Shown here: piece by piece, positions 1-7,284 of the stretch
How the letters are laid out: each line of letters opens with the position of its first letter
Numbering within the stretch: the stretch's first letter is position 1
From: Unio delphinus
Lineage: Eukaryota; Mollusca; Bivalvia; Unionida; Unionidae
Reading direction: 5' to 3'
Length of the DNA: 64,000 bases
NCBI GenBank assembly: GCA_029339505.1
Contig: JAQISU010000115.1
Coordinates: forward strand, 9,267,001-9,331,000
The notes under the pieces: model-generated
Database searches by the model: none
The model's input: only the letters and a program-made list of their open reading frames with translations
What the model was told of the DNA's origin: nothing
Program-made: the position numbers and the translations under genes

Positions 1-941
1 TCAGTTGTATTCTTGTCGATGATCGTTGAAATCGTATTATTGACCCCAGATGAACTGGACGATGAAATATTAAATTGAGACGATGGTGTTACTAGTGTTA
101 ATCGATAAATACCCTTAACGGTTGCAGTGATATCTAATGTGTTGTTTGTAGGTGTCCACTCAAATGATCCGTGTTGGATTGTGTATACTAAGTTGTTGGT
201 TTTCTCATGAGGAATTTTTGTTTTTTCAATGGCTGTTATCATCCTCGAAAGATCACCTTTGATGTCTTCGATGGAGGTTTTCGTCTCATCGATGGATTTT
301 TTAATATCAGGGAGTTTTAGTTCAATTTTATCGAATGTAGTTCCAATAAATTTATCAATGATATTTCTACGAAATGCGGTAAACTGTTTTATATGTTCTT
401 CGGTTTTAGATTGAAGTGTTGCTAGTTCTAACGCAGAATCGTTGAGAGTTTTAAATCGATCTGTAATCGTCGAAAAAAGTACGCCTGGTTTGAGTTTACC
501 CTGATCGGAAAATAACGCGATAGTATCCTCGATTGCGTTTTGTTGTTTAACCAAAATATCATCCAGAGAAATATTACTGGTTTTCAATTTACCCTGATCG
601 GAAAATAACGCAACGGTGTTCTCGATTGCGTTTCGTTGTTTAACCAAAATATCATCCAGAGAAATATTACTGGTTTTCAATTTACCCTGATCGGAAAATA
701 ACGCAACGGTGTTCTCGATTGCGTTTTGTTGTTTAACTAAAATATCATCCAGAGAAATATTACTAGATTTCAATTTACCCTGTTTGTCTTGAAATACAAC
801 TATTTCGTTCGGGTCAACACTTGTTAAATTTAACGTCTCAGCGATTTCATCTTTAATTTTTTTTGTTATATCCTTGATAGAATCAGGGGTTGCAGTGCCA
901 TCGGGTTTGGGTTTCAAAGATCTCCCCCAAATATCAATCAT
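1..941 (-). CDS. Fibre-like virion protein, copy A (C-terminus cut by window edge)
   Basis: An uninterrupted reading frame runs from the ATG at 941 off the left edge (313 codons seen). It starts with an MIDIWGR motif that recurs, with small changes, in the other copies, then a helical region, then three exact-length 93-bp tandem repeats (495-773, 31 residues each, core QGKLKTSNISLDDILVKQ). After these comes a long helical stretch and the beginning of a beta-rich tail with GIYRLTLVTP. The tail matches the end of copy C and, loosely, of B and E. The layout (short conserved N-terminus, repeat shaft, beta-sandwich head) suggests an attachment fibre whose N-terminal motif docks on the penton; this is inference, no known family was recognised. 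It follows the protease gene with a 1-base gap, in the order seen in all copies. Confidence 0.6.
   Translation of the reverse strand, partial: MIDIWGRSLKPKPDGTATPDSIKDITKKIKDEIAETLNLTSVDPNEIVVFQDKQGKLKSSNISLDDILVKQQNAIENTVALFSDQGKLKTSNISLDDILVKQRNAIENTVALFSDQGKLKTSNISLDDILVKQQNAIEDTIALFSDQGKLKPGVLFSTITDRFKTLNDSALELATLQSKTEEHIKQFTAFRRNIIDKFIGTTFDKIELKLPDIKKSIDETKTSIEDIKGDLSRMITAIEKTKIPHEKTNNLVYTIQHGSFEWTPTNNTLDITATVKGIYRLTLVTPSSQFNISSSSSSGVNNTISTIIDKNTT
495..773 (-). repeat. Three 93-bp in-frame tandem repeats in fibre-like gene
   Basis: Units begin at 495, 588 and 681 with a fourth partial start at 774. Spacing is exactly 93 bp, so each unit adds 31 residues. Copies B and C carry about one unit, so the repeat number differs between copies. 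Confidence 0.9.
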
Positions 942-942
942 G

Positions 943-1380
943 TTATTGTAAAACACTTTCTCTCTCTAAAATGCGATTGCTGGTGTAGTCATTTACGACA
1001 ATATGAGGTGGTTTCCCCCTTGGGTTACCCAAGGAGTTAGAAATAGCGTCAAGGACATTTAATACTTCACTGCCGCATATTGGTGGGTCATTGATTTGTT
1101 GTGTTGGTAGCGTAGAATACCAAGTCTTCATTGGAAATTGTTTTATGTAACGCATAAATTCTTTTGGTGGGGCTAATCCATATGAATCAAAATAGACAAT
1201 CCCACGTGGATCAATAGCGTATGCAACCCAGTGAGTTCCAGGTCCGGTGCTGTTATCGAGATTAATAATACCTGTTTCAGTTTTGTTTGGTTGATGTGGT
1301 AATTGATCTTTCATAAAAACACCTCTGAAATTTTTAATCACTAGTTTTTTAGCAGCATCCATTAAATCAAAATTGGACAT
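943..1380 (-). CDS. PRO: Adenain-like cysteine protease, copy A
   Basis: A 145-residue protein from the ATG at 1380 (MSNFDLMDAAKK). The frame is open further up to 1521, but that part overlaps the core gene and varies between copies, so the start conserved in all copies is preferred. The adenain-type active site is visible: His50 in THW, Asp65 in YFDSYG, Gln94/95 as oxyanion residue, Cys102 in PPICGS, with spacing like adenovirus proteases. Known role of the family: maturation cleavage of virion proteins inside the capsid. It lies between the core gene and the fibre-like gene, as in the other copies. No lesions seen. Confidence 0.9.
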   Translation of the reverse strand: MSNFDLMDAAKKLVIKNFRGVFMKDQLPHQPNKTETGIINLDNSTGPGTHWVAYAIDPRGIVYFDSYGLAPPKEFMRYIKQFPMKTWYSTLPTQQINDPPICGSEVLNVLDAISNSLGNPRGKPPHIVVNDYTSNRILERESVLQ

Positions 1381-1415
1381 TGGAACCATAGGTTCGGAAA
1401 TTGAAGATTTCTGAA

Positions 1416-1955
1416 TTAATAAACCGTTCCTGGTAGTCTCAGGCCTGATCCGTGAACGGATCTCCCGCTGTACCATGAATACGGGGTCCCTGGTAGTCTT
1501 AGACCTTTTCCGCTGTACCATGAATACGGGGTCCCTGGTAGTCTTAGACCCAATCCTTGAACGGATCGTCTCTTTTTTTTATATCCTTGTCCAGCTGCCT
1601 TTTTCAACGCCATTCCTGCTGCAGTACCAACGGCTCCTAACGCCGCTGCTTTAGCCACCGCTGGGGCTGCTGCTGCAATCAATGCTGGTATTGCAGCTAA
1701 CAATGGAAATATACCGCCTGTTTTCATCATATTTTTGATAGCAGCCGCAGAGAGAGTAATCTGAACCCCTTTTTTATCCTTGAAAGCATCATTGAAATGT
1801 TTCACCTGACGAGTTGTCAGCGATAATTTATTTTCACCACCAGTCATTTGATTAGGTTTCAACGTGATTGTGGTTCCACATTTTTTAGCCGATTCTGATT
1901 GCAATTTTTTGATTTGACCAGGAGTTAACGTAACACTAATAACACTATATGACAT
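1416..1955 (-). CDS. Core/pX-like basic virion protein, copy A
   Basis: A 179-residue protein. The N-terminal half has the pattern LTPGQ..KL...CGTTITLK....LSLTTRQ..HFNDA...KGVQITLS, a repeated LT-x-x-Q / ltLs motif seen in many Maverick virion proteins. Then comes an Ala/Pro-rich hydrophobic segment (about 95-120, likely membrane-active or helical), a lysine-rich patch, and a C-terminal tail with three copies of GLRLPGT.Y. The tail contains YSGKG, which fits a relaxed adenain site. It probably acts as a DNA-binding or membrane-active core protein; the exact role is unknown. The tail overlaps an open protease frame in another register (1416-1521). Confidence 0.7.
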   Translation of the reverse strand: MSYSVISVTLTPGQIKKLQSESAKKCGTTITLKPNQMTGGENKLSLTTRQVKHFNDAFKDKKGVQITLSAAAIKNMMKTGGIFPLLAAIPALIAAAAPAVAKAAALGAVGTAAGMALKKAAGQGYKKKRRSVQGLGLRLPGTPYSWYSGKGLRLPGTPYSWYSGRSVHGSGLRLPGTVY

Positions 1956-2004
1956 TATATATAATTGATTGATTCTAATTCAATGAAAAATCGAGAAAAA
2001 TCGT

Positions 2005-3426
2005 TCAAAGATTTTCTACTGGGGCATCTACCACTCTCATTCTTCCACCAACACCTTCGAGTAGCATTGATTTATCACTGAGAATGACAGCAACCGCTCT
2101 ATAATCAGCAATAGCACCAGCACCAACAGGACCAGTCACATTAGCTCTAAAGTGTATATCAACGACGGATTGTCTCATCAAATCGAGATGTTCCAGTGAG
2201 AAGTAATAGATCGGATACAGATTTTTAAAATCATATTGTGATATTTGCAAACCAGTATCCACATTTTGATCGCGTGCCATAAATGACAACAGACGATGAT
2301 AAACTCGTGCAATATGATTTTCTGTGTAATTAAGTTGTATATCCTCGGATGGTTCCTGCTGGCCGTTTATTCTCAGTGAGACGTCTTTCACACCTAATTG
2401 ATCAAATATCATATGGCTTCGTTCTTGATTGCCAACTCGTGCGTTATCCTGTAACGCAATAAATATATGACGTGGCGCAGAAACGCCTTGTTTTGATGCT
2501 AGGTTCCAAGTGAATAACCCGTTGATATTTGATTGCTTCACATCTGTACTCACGGTTAGCCAACTTAGTAATGATTTTCCTCCTTGGTCCATAAATGATA
2601 GTAATCGTCCTTCTGCGGTGATTGCTGGAGTCAACACTGGCATCCACAATGATATTTTTGTTAAATCGACTCTACCGGCATCAGCATTGGGATTTGCAAC
2701 ATCTACTGGAATCCTCCAAATTGCGTCGTTATCATCACCCTTTCGTACAAGCGATACTGTATGCTTCGCCCCGTAGATAACTTTTCTGACGTTTCTACAG
2801 AATCCAAATATGTGATGCAGTGGAATCGCGCATGAAAATGATTTACGCTCTCCTTGCAACATTGCGTTTCGTGTTGCAGCTCCTAGATTGAAATTAGCAT
2901 CGTTGTTTATAATCATATTCTCGATATCAGAATCATTATTATCACGTTTTTTGGGTCGTCTTACAACAAATGGATTTCCACCAGCGGTATTCTTACCATC
3001 TTTTGCAAACATCATAGAGGGTCCTGCTGATCTTGTATAATCATCAGAATATCTCGCTAACCCGATTATTGTTGTGGCCACATCAACATCACGATCTATG
3101 GACTCAATTTCTTTTCCATCAATGAGATATCTAGCACTCTCAAATAGCGCCATAATACCATTATTGACAAAACCGACTTGAGTACCAGCTGGATACGGTG
3201 CTGGTACAGCAGTAGTATCAGCAGCTGTTACAATTTCTCCTTCTACTTCAATAAATGCTTCACAGGGTAAAAAGTATTTACTGGTATCATGGACTTGAAG
3301 ATCAATTCTTGCTCGACTATTTGAGTTTATGGCATGACAGGCGTAATATTGATAATCGCGTACAGAATCATCCTTGCCAACTGGGGCGTCTATATCAAAT
3401 GCTGGATCAGATGATTTTTTGAACAT
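2005..3426 (-). CDS. MCP: Major capsid protein (hexon-like double jelly roll), copy A
   Basis: An intact 473-residue protein and the longest structural gene. Landmarks conserved in all copies are a start MFKKSSDPAFDID, KYFLPCEAFIEVEG, GFVNNGIMALFESARYLIDG, ARYSDDYTRSAGPSMMFAKD, IPLHHIFGFCRNVRKVIYG, and a C-terminal ARVYHRLLSFMARDQ region. The length and the many beta-type segments fit the double-jelly-roll MCP of adintoviruses/Polintons, which trimerises into capsomers. The family call rests on gene order with protease and pVI-like genes as well as sequence memory. An upstream palindromic promoter-like element lies at 3457-3472. Confidence 0.85.
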   Translation of the reverse strand: MFKKSSDPAFDIDAPVGKDDSVRDYQYYACHAINSNSRARIDLQVHDTSKYFLPCEAFIEVEGEIVTAADTTAVPAPYPAGTQVGFVNNGIMALFESARYLIDGKEIESIDRDVDVATTIIGLARYSDDYTRSAGPSMMFAKDGKNTAGGNPFVVRRPKKRDNNDSDIENMIINNDANFNLGAATRNAMLQGERKSFSCAIPLHHIFGFCRNVRKVIYGAKHTVSLVRKGDDNDAIWRIPVDVANPNADAGRVDLTKISLWMPVLTPAITAEGRLLSFMDQGGKSLLSWLTVSTDVKQSNINGLFTWNLASKQGVSAPRHIFIALQDNARVGNQERSHMIFDQLGVKDVSLRINGQQEPSEDIQLNYTENHIARVYHRLLSFMARDQNVDTGLQISQYDFKNLYPIYYFSLEHLDLMRQSVVDIHFRANVTGPVGAGAIADYRAVAVILSDKSMLLEGVGGRMRVVDAPVENL

Positions 3427-3476
3427 TTTATTCTATTTATCAGAGTCTAAATAGTGAAATCGTAAACGATTTTTCC
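3427..3476 (-). promoter_or_regulatory. Palindromic promoter-like element before MCP A
   Basis: The 3457-3472 sequence AAATCGTAAACGATTT has 7-bp inverted arms and sits about 30 bp upstream of the MCP start, followed by AATAAAATG at the start codon. The same element lies upstream of MCP B and of the two-TM gene of copy C. Its role is inferred from the repeated position. Confidence 0.5.
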
Positions 3477-3480
3477 ATTT

Positions 3481-3912
3481 TCATCGACGTAGTTTTTTAA
3501 GGCCACTTCCTGCTATCATGTTTGCAATATTGCTTTGGTCCCCTTGATTTACCATCGACGCTAATTTTTCATCTACTGCGTTATTTATTATTTTACTAAC
3601 ACTTGCAGGCATTTCTTCTGCAGACGGTAACGGTTTCTTTTTTCGCCCCACTAATGATGTTATTTTATCCTTCGCAGTTGAAAACGCTTTCCCGGCAAGA
3701 TTTCCAACAGTACTAATACCCTTATCACGAATAACATCAATGGCTTTCATTGATAATTGTTTAGCTAACGGCATCACTTTTGGGGCCATTCTTGAAAAGA
3801 ATCCTAAAATGGTATTGCCGAGGCCATCTCCATAGTATGCTTTATAAACTGGAAACCGTGAATTAACTACATAGACGGGGGTTGGTTTATCATGATTGTA
3901 ATGGATGATCAT
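3481..3912 (-). CDS. pVI-like minor virion protein, copy A
   Basis: A 143-residue basic protein. The N-terminus has AYYGDGLGNTI, a hydrophobic-x-G-x|G site like those cut by adenain, followed directly by an amphipathic segment (about residues 30-55). The C-terminus reads MIAGSG then a short basic tail LKKLRR. This matches the plan of adenovirus pVI: protease site, membrane-lytic amphipathic helix, then a C-terminal site releasing a basic peptide that activates the protease. The likely role is endosome lysis and protease cofactor; this is inferred from the layout. The tail lacks the Cys found in the adenovirus peptide. Gene order MCP-pVI-LM holds in all five copies. Confidence 0.75.
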   Translation of the reverse strand: MIIHYNHDKPTPVYVVNSRFPVYKAYYGDGLGNTILGFFSRMAPKVMPLAKQLSMKAIDVIRDKGISTVGNLAGKAFSTAKDKITSLVGRKKKPLPSAEEMPASVSKIINNAVDEKLASMVNQGDQSNIANMIAGSGLKKLRR

Positions 3913-3942
3913 TATTATAAAAACAATAGTGTTTTCAATTGT
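3913..3942 (-). promoter_or_regulatory. TTGAAAA-type promoter-like element before pVI A
   Basis: In gene orientation the sequence is CAATTGAAAACACTATTG then TTTTTATAATAATG. It is one member of the shared upstream element seen before LM, pVI and two-TM genes. Confidence 0.5.
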
Positions 3943-3945
3943 TAT

Positions 3946-4998
3946 TTAATCACTATGATACCCATTTGCTAACTCGTCAATGAAATCTCGATATGTTTTG
4001 ATATCCATGATACCGCCGGCAAATAACCGTCTACAGATATCAGCTGCTTCATTAATTATTTCTGGAGAGTTATTTCCAGCTCGGAATCCTCCTACAAGAA
4101 CATCTAATCGTGATATATCATTGATAACACTATCAGGACAAGTGTTTCCAATCCTTGGATTTTGCAGTCCACTTCCGCTATAACCAGCTGCTTCATCTAG
4201 TTTTTCTAAACCCGTTTCTTGTAAATAATCATCATCATCATCATCATCATCAGGTGGTAGTTGTTGTTTTTTTTGTCTCCGTGTTGGTGTTTGACGTCGT
4301 TCTTCTAAATCATCATCATCATCAGGTGGTAGTTGTTGTTTTTTTTGTCTTCTTGTTTGTCTACGTGTTGGTGTTTGACGTTTTAGTTCTTGCCGTTCTT
4401 CTATTTCTCGTTGTCGCTCTTCTATTTGTTCTCTTTTATAATTACTAATTCCCTTTTTAAATTCCTTTTATCCTATCTCATCCTTATTCAAACGACCAAT
4501 CCCTTTATTTAGTTTATACAAATAATCGAACCAATCATTACTTGATATTCTATCATTTTTATACTCGTCCTTTAAAAAATCTTTTTTTGAATTATAGCTT
4601 TGAGCAGCAAAATTACCAAAGGCTTGATAATCATTTGATTTCAATAAACTAGGTTTTTTTATTAATATTTTAGCATGATCAGTAAATTTATTCAACAGAG
4701 AAACAGTCGTTTTTTTCGGATCAGTTTTTTGAGTTTGTTCAGTTTTCGCTGCTAGTTTTTCAAGTTCACCAATAACAGATTTTCCCGTCTCGGGACCATC
4801 TCCCAGTAAAGCACGCTCTACCCCCTTCGCTGCTGTGGTTACTGGTTTAAACAATTCTTCAGACCCCAGAGCAAAATCAGTTTGTAAACTCTGTCGTTGT
4901 TGCAGTTTATTTCTTACAGAGTCGCGAATTGGTATAAATTTCTTAATTGCATCTAGTCGCTCACGAGCCAATCGGGTCGTTAATGCATCATTGACCAT
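3946..4998 (-). pseudogene. LM coiled-coil virion protein, copy A (one in-frame stop)
   Basis: The gene spans 351 codons in one frame from ATG 4998 to the stop at 3946; a single TAA at 4468-4470 splits it into 176 and about 173 residues. The N-terminus (MVNDALTTRLARERLDAIKK, IPIRDSVRNKLQQRQSLQTDF) and C-terminus (ISRLDVLVGG, NNSPEIINEAADICRRLFAGG, YRDFIDELA) are shared by all copies. The centre (about residues 95-215) is of a different type from copies B and C, followed by Arg/Gln-rich and poly-Asp repeats. A YSGSGL motif at about 283 resembles a relaxed adenain site. It is a probable virion scaffold or cement protein; no known family was recognised. The stop could also be read through or be a recent mutation. 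Confidence 0.65.
4228..4325 (-). repeat. Poly-Asp coding trinucleotide repeats in LM A
   Basis: Two ATC (GAT on the coding strand) runs at about 4228-4250 and 4311-4322 sit inside a duplicated segment coding for RRQKKQQLPPDDDD. The duplication has a period of about 80 bp. Confidence 0.7.
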
Positions 4999-5030
4999 TA
5001 TTTGAAATCAGAAACCATTTTTCAATTGCA
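4999..5030 (-). promoter_or_regulatory. TTGAAAA-type promoter-like element before LM A
   Basis: In gene orientation: TTGAAAAATGGTTTCTGATT then TCAAATAATG. It is nearly identical to the element before pVI B (14903-14933). Confidence 0.55.
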
Positions 5031-5106
5031 AAACACTTGACATGTCGGATGATTTTTGATACGGTCATGGAAGTGTTATTTCATCGTGAGACACCTTCTA
5101 TCAATG

Positions 5107-5161
5107 ATGGAGCAAGTGTCATAATTGTATATAAAATAAATAATACTGACAGTTGCTCCAT
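5107..5161 (-). other. Hairpin A1 between SDG and LM genes
   Basis: Left arm 5107-5121 (ATGGAGCAAGTGTCA) pairs with 5147-5161 except for one G:G mismatch at arm position 10. The loop is 25 nt and AT-rich. It belongs to a ~130-bp direct repeat together with hairpin A2. Confidence 0.8.
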
Positions 5162-5237
5162 TCTATTTTGACATGTCGGATGATTTTTAACACGGTCATG
5201 GAAGTGTTATTTCATCCTATAACAGCTTCTATCAATG

Positions 5238-5291
5238 ATGAGGAAAGTGTGGAAATTGTATATAAAATAATTAATACCACAGTTTCCTCAT
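5238..5291 (-). other. Hairpin A2 between SDG and LM genes
   Basis: Left arm 5238-5252 (ATGAGGAAAGTGTGG) pairs with 5277-5291, again with a single G:G mismatch at arm position 10. The arms differ from hairpin A1 at several positions, but both sides changed together. Flanks are near-identical to A1. Confidence 0.8.
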
Positions 5292-5402
5292 TCTATTTTT
5301 GACATTTTCAATCCAAAAATGCTAAAAAAATGAAAATCTCTTGAGGGTCGGAATGATAAAATGGTCGGGCAATCAATGGTCAGGCAATCAATGGTCGGTC
5401 AA

Positions 5403-5759
5403 TCAAAATTGTTCATTTTCTTGAATTAATGCCCGTAGGTTTCTAATTTTAGAGTTGACTTCGTTTTTCAATTCGTATTCGTTACCTAATTCTTTTCGTA
5501 TTCCTTCTACGATAGTATACAACGGGACGAACACACTGATGTCACTGGAAAATGAAAGAGAGTCTTTAATAGAATTCTGAATTTTTTTGATGAGTGCATA
5601 CTTCTTGGGTAGCATATATTTGTTAGTGCTAACTCCGTATTCTATATCCTGAAAATCAGACACAATTTGATCAGGATTTAATCCATCTGATAGTTTGATA
5701 TCCTGATTTTTCAATTTTGCTATTTCAACTATGATGCTATTCATGTTTTCAGAATTCAT
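5403..5759 (-). CDS. Small conserved protein SDG, copy A
   Basis: A 118-residue protein from the ATG at 5759 (MNSENMNSII); the frame is open to 5804 but the conserved start is as in copy C. Conserved blocks are LSDGLNPDQI, SDFQDIEYG, NKYMLPKKYALIKKIQ and a C-terminal helix SKIRNLRALIQENE. Versions exist in B (truncated), C and E, always upstream of LM. No family recognised. It is mostly helical by composition with no signal peptide, TM or metal motif; a small regulatory or DNA-associated protein is possible but unproven. Confidence 0.65.
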   Translation of the reverse strand: MNSENMNSIIVEIAKLKNQDIKLSDGLNPDQIVSDFQDIEYGVSTNKYMLPKKYALIKKIQNSIKDSLSFSSDISVFVPLYTIVEGIRKELGNEYELKNEVNSKIRNLRALIQENEQF

Positions 5760-5803
5760 TATTCTATAAGAATGACATATCTCTAATTGGAAATTATGAC
5801 GCA

Positions 5804-6309
5804 TTAGACATAACTAAATCGAATTTTCTGTCCCGTCTTTTTTGAAATAGCCGATCGATAAATCCCCTCTGCAACTCTTCGTACTGAAGATCGACAAATA
5901 TTGAAATACTTGCCGGCTTCATTCATTGATTGAAAAATCATTTCTTCATTAGTTGTTGTATTCAAAGATGTCACAGGTCTCTTCCCAACCGTTTTGCAAG
6001 TGCCAGTCTCCCCTCTTTTCAAATTCTCACTCTGTGTGATAGCTTGCAGATTGGATAAAGAATTGTTTTCGGATTAGAATCCTTGTGATCGATAACAAAA
6101 CCATCTTTGATCAATCCATTAAAACATTCAAATGCGAAACGATGATTGAGATAAGTTTTCTTTTCTTTTCCTCCGCCAACAGTAAACATCAAGTACCCGT
6201 GATTATTCACAAAACCAACTGATTTTTTCAGTCTACGGTTTCTGACAGTACCATCACTGGATGCTTCATATTTTGTAATCACCGGATGTGGTCTGAATTC
6301 TTGGTTCAT
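5804..6309 (-). pseudogene. HNH endonuclease-like protein with NUMOD1 tail, copy A (frameshifted)
   Basis: The first half (6309-6019) begins MNQEFRPHPVI and carries an HNH core: YLNHR..FECFNGL then VIDHKDSNP. A 1-base loss near 6060 moves the rest into the frame of 5804-6022, which has the NUMOD1-type helix-turn-helix pattern (NEEMIFQSMNEAGKYFNI.RSSVRRVAEG). HNH plus NUMOD1 is the usual layout of GIY/HNH homing-type endonucleases. Copy C has the same protein with a single in-frame stop. It could be a viral nuclease or a selfish homing gene domesticated by the virus. Confidence 0.75.
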
Positions 6310-6319
6310 ATATACTATT

Positions 6320-6715
6320 CTATTGTTTGTCTAATTCAGTGTTTGGTTCAATAATTACATCACTGGAAAATCTTTCGATATAGTCTTGCGGAGTTCTTAT
6401 GATTTTGTCAGTGACGTTATCAGGGTCAAAGACTTTTTCAGGGTCATAATTTCTGATGGATTGTCCATTTTTTATTCTTTTATCATAATAACGCTTCAAT
6501 TCCCTATATCGCTTACCACCACAATCAATACACAATTGTGATCTTCCCTTGACCCCAACCCCACATCGAATACAGGGTAACGGACCAAGACTTCCACGTC
6601 GAAAACTTTGCATATGATATCTACAGTACTCATTTTTTCTGCATGATTTGTTACACGGGGTTACATTTCCCATCATGAGCCATTTGCAGTGATTCATTAT
6701 ACATAAAACTTTCAT
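6320..6715 (-). CDS. Cys-rich zinc-binding protein, copy A
   Basis: A 131-residue protein with Cys/His pairs: CNKSCRKNEYCRYHMQ, then PCIRCGVGVKGRSQLCIDCGG, followed by a basic helix KRYRELKRYYDKR. The two CxxC pairs fit a zinc ribbon. Function unknown; DNA binding is plausible. The start at 6715 lies in a CATTTAAATG palindrome and faces the PolB start 16 bp away, so both may share a divergent promoter. An alternative start at MNHCKW (6697) matches copy C better. Confidence 0.6.
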   Translation of the reverse strand: MKVLCIMNHCKWLMMGNVTPCNKSCRKNEYCRYHMQSFRRGSLGPLPCIRCGVGVKGRSQLCIDCGGKRYRELKRYYDKRIKNGQSIRNYDPEKVFDPDNVTDKIIRTPQDYIERFSSDVIIEPNTELDKQ

Positions 6716-6730
6716 TTAAATGTTTGTTTT

Positions 6731-7159
6731 ATGTATAGCATGAAGAAGTTCAAGAGATTGACTTCGAAAAATGCTAAATTCAATGCTGATAGAGAGTTCA
6801 AGAGATTATTGAAAATCAATCCTAGATTTAATCTCGATAGACCAAAAAAACGTCAAAAACGTCCAAGAGACGGAAACATGAAAGAGTTTAAGAGATTATT
6901 AAAAATCAATCCTAGATTTAATCTCGATAGACCCAAAAAACGTCCAATAGACGGAAACAAACGTAACAAACGTCCAAGAGACGGAAACATGAAAGAGTTT
7001 AAGAGATTATTGAAAATCAATCCTAGATTTAATATCGATAGACCCAAAAAGCGTAACAAACGTCCAAGAGACGGAAACATGAAAGAGTTTAAGAGATTAT
7101 TGAAAATCAATCCTAGATTTAATCACCATGGAAGGATGCTCAATTCAATCTTGATATAG
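6731..7159 (+). pseudogene. PolB: PolB N-terminal region with basic repeat expansion, copy A
   Basis: A 142-residue frame made of repeats of about 30 residues (core EFKRLLKINPRFNLDRPKKR..RPRDGN). Repeat starts at 6794, 6884, 6995 and 7085 give spacings of 90, 111 and 90 bp. At its end the reading frame that continues into PolB is the -1 frame (from 7123), whose first residues match the short N-terminus of PolB in copy C, which has no repeats. So this is the start of the polymerase gene, expanded and now out of frame. Highly basic. Alternatively it is a separate small basic protein. Confidence 0.6.
6794..7120 (+). repeat. 90/111-bp tandem repeats at 5' end of PolB A
   Basis: Four units, with the second lengthened by 21 bp coding for an extra basic heptapeptide. 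Not present in copy C, so the expansion is recent. Confidence 0.85.
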
Positions 7160-7284
7160 TTTCTAATACACCCAAGAATAAAATTCTTGATAAACCCATC
7201 AGAGACTGTTTTAATGAATTCAAGCGTGATGGGGCATCTTATTGTTGGTCAACATTTCGAATTGATGGTGTTGTTGACGCTACC

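Noticed and set aside
4155..4448. Open frame rich in His and Val on the + strand
   Set aside because: It is the reverse of the poly-Asp and Gln/Arg repeats of LM A.
5100..5300. CRISPR-like array
   Set aside because: Only two units with inverted arms, and the surrounding genome is animal; the 13.4-13.8 kb set is the same kind of hairpin repeat.
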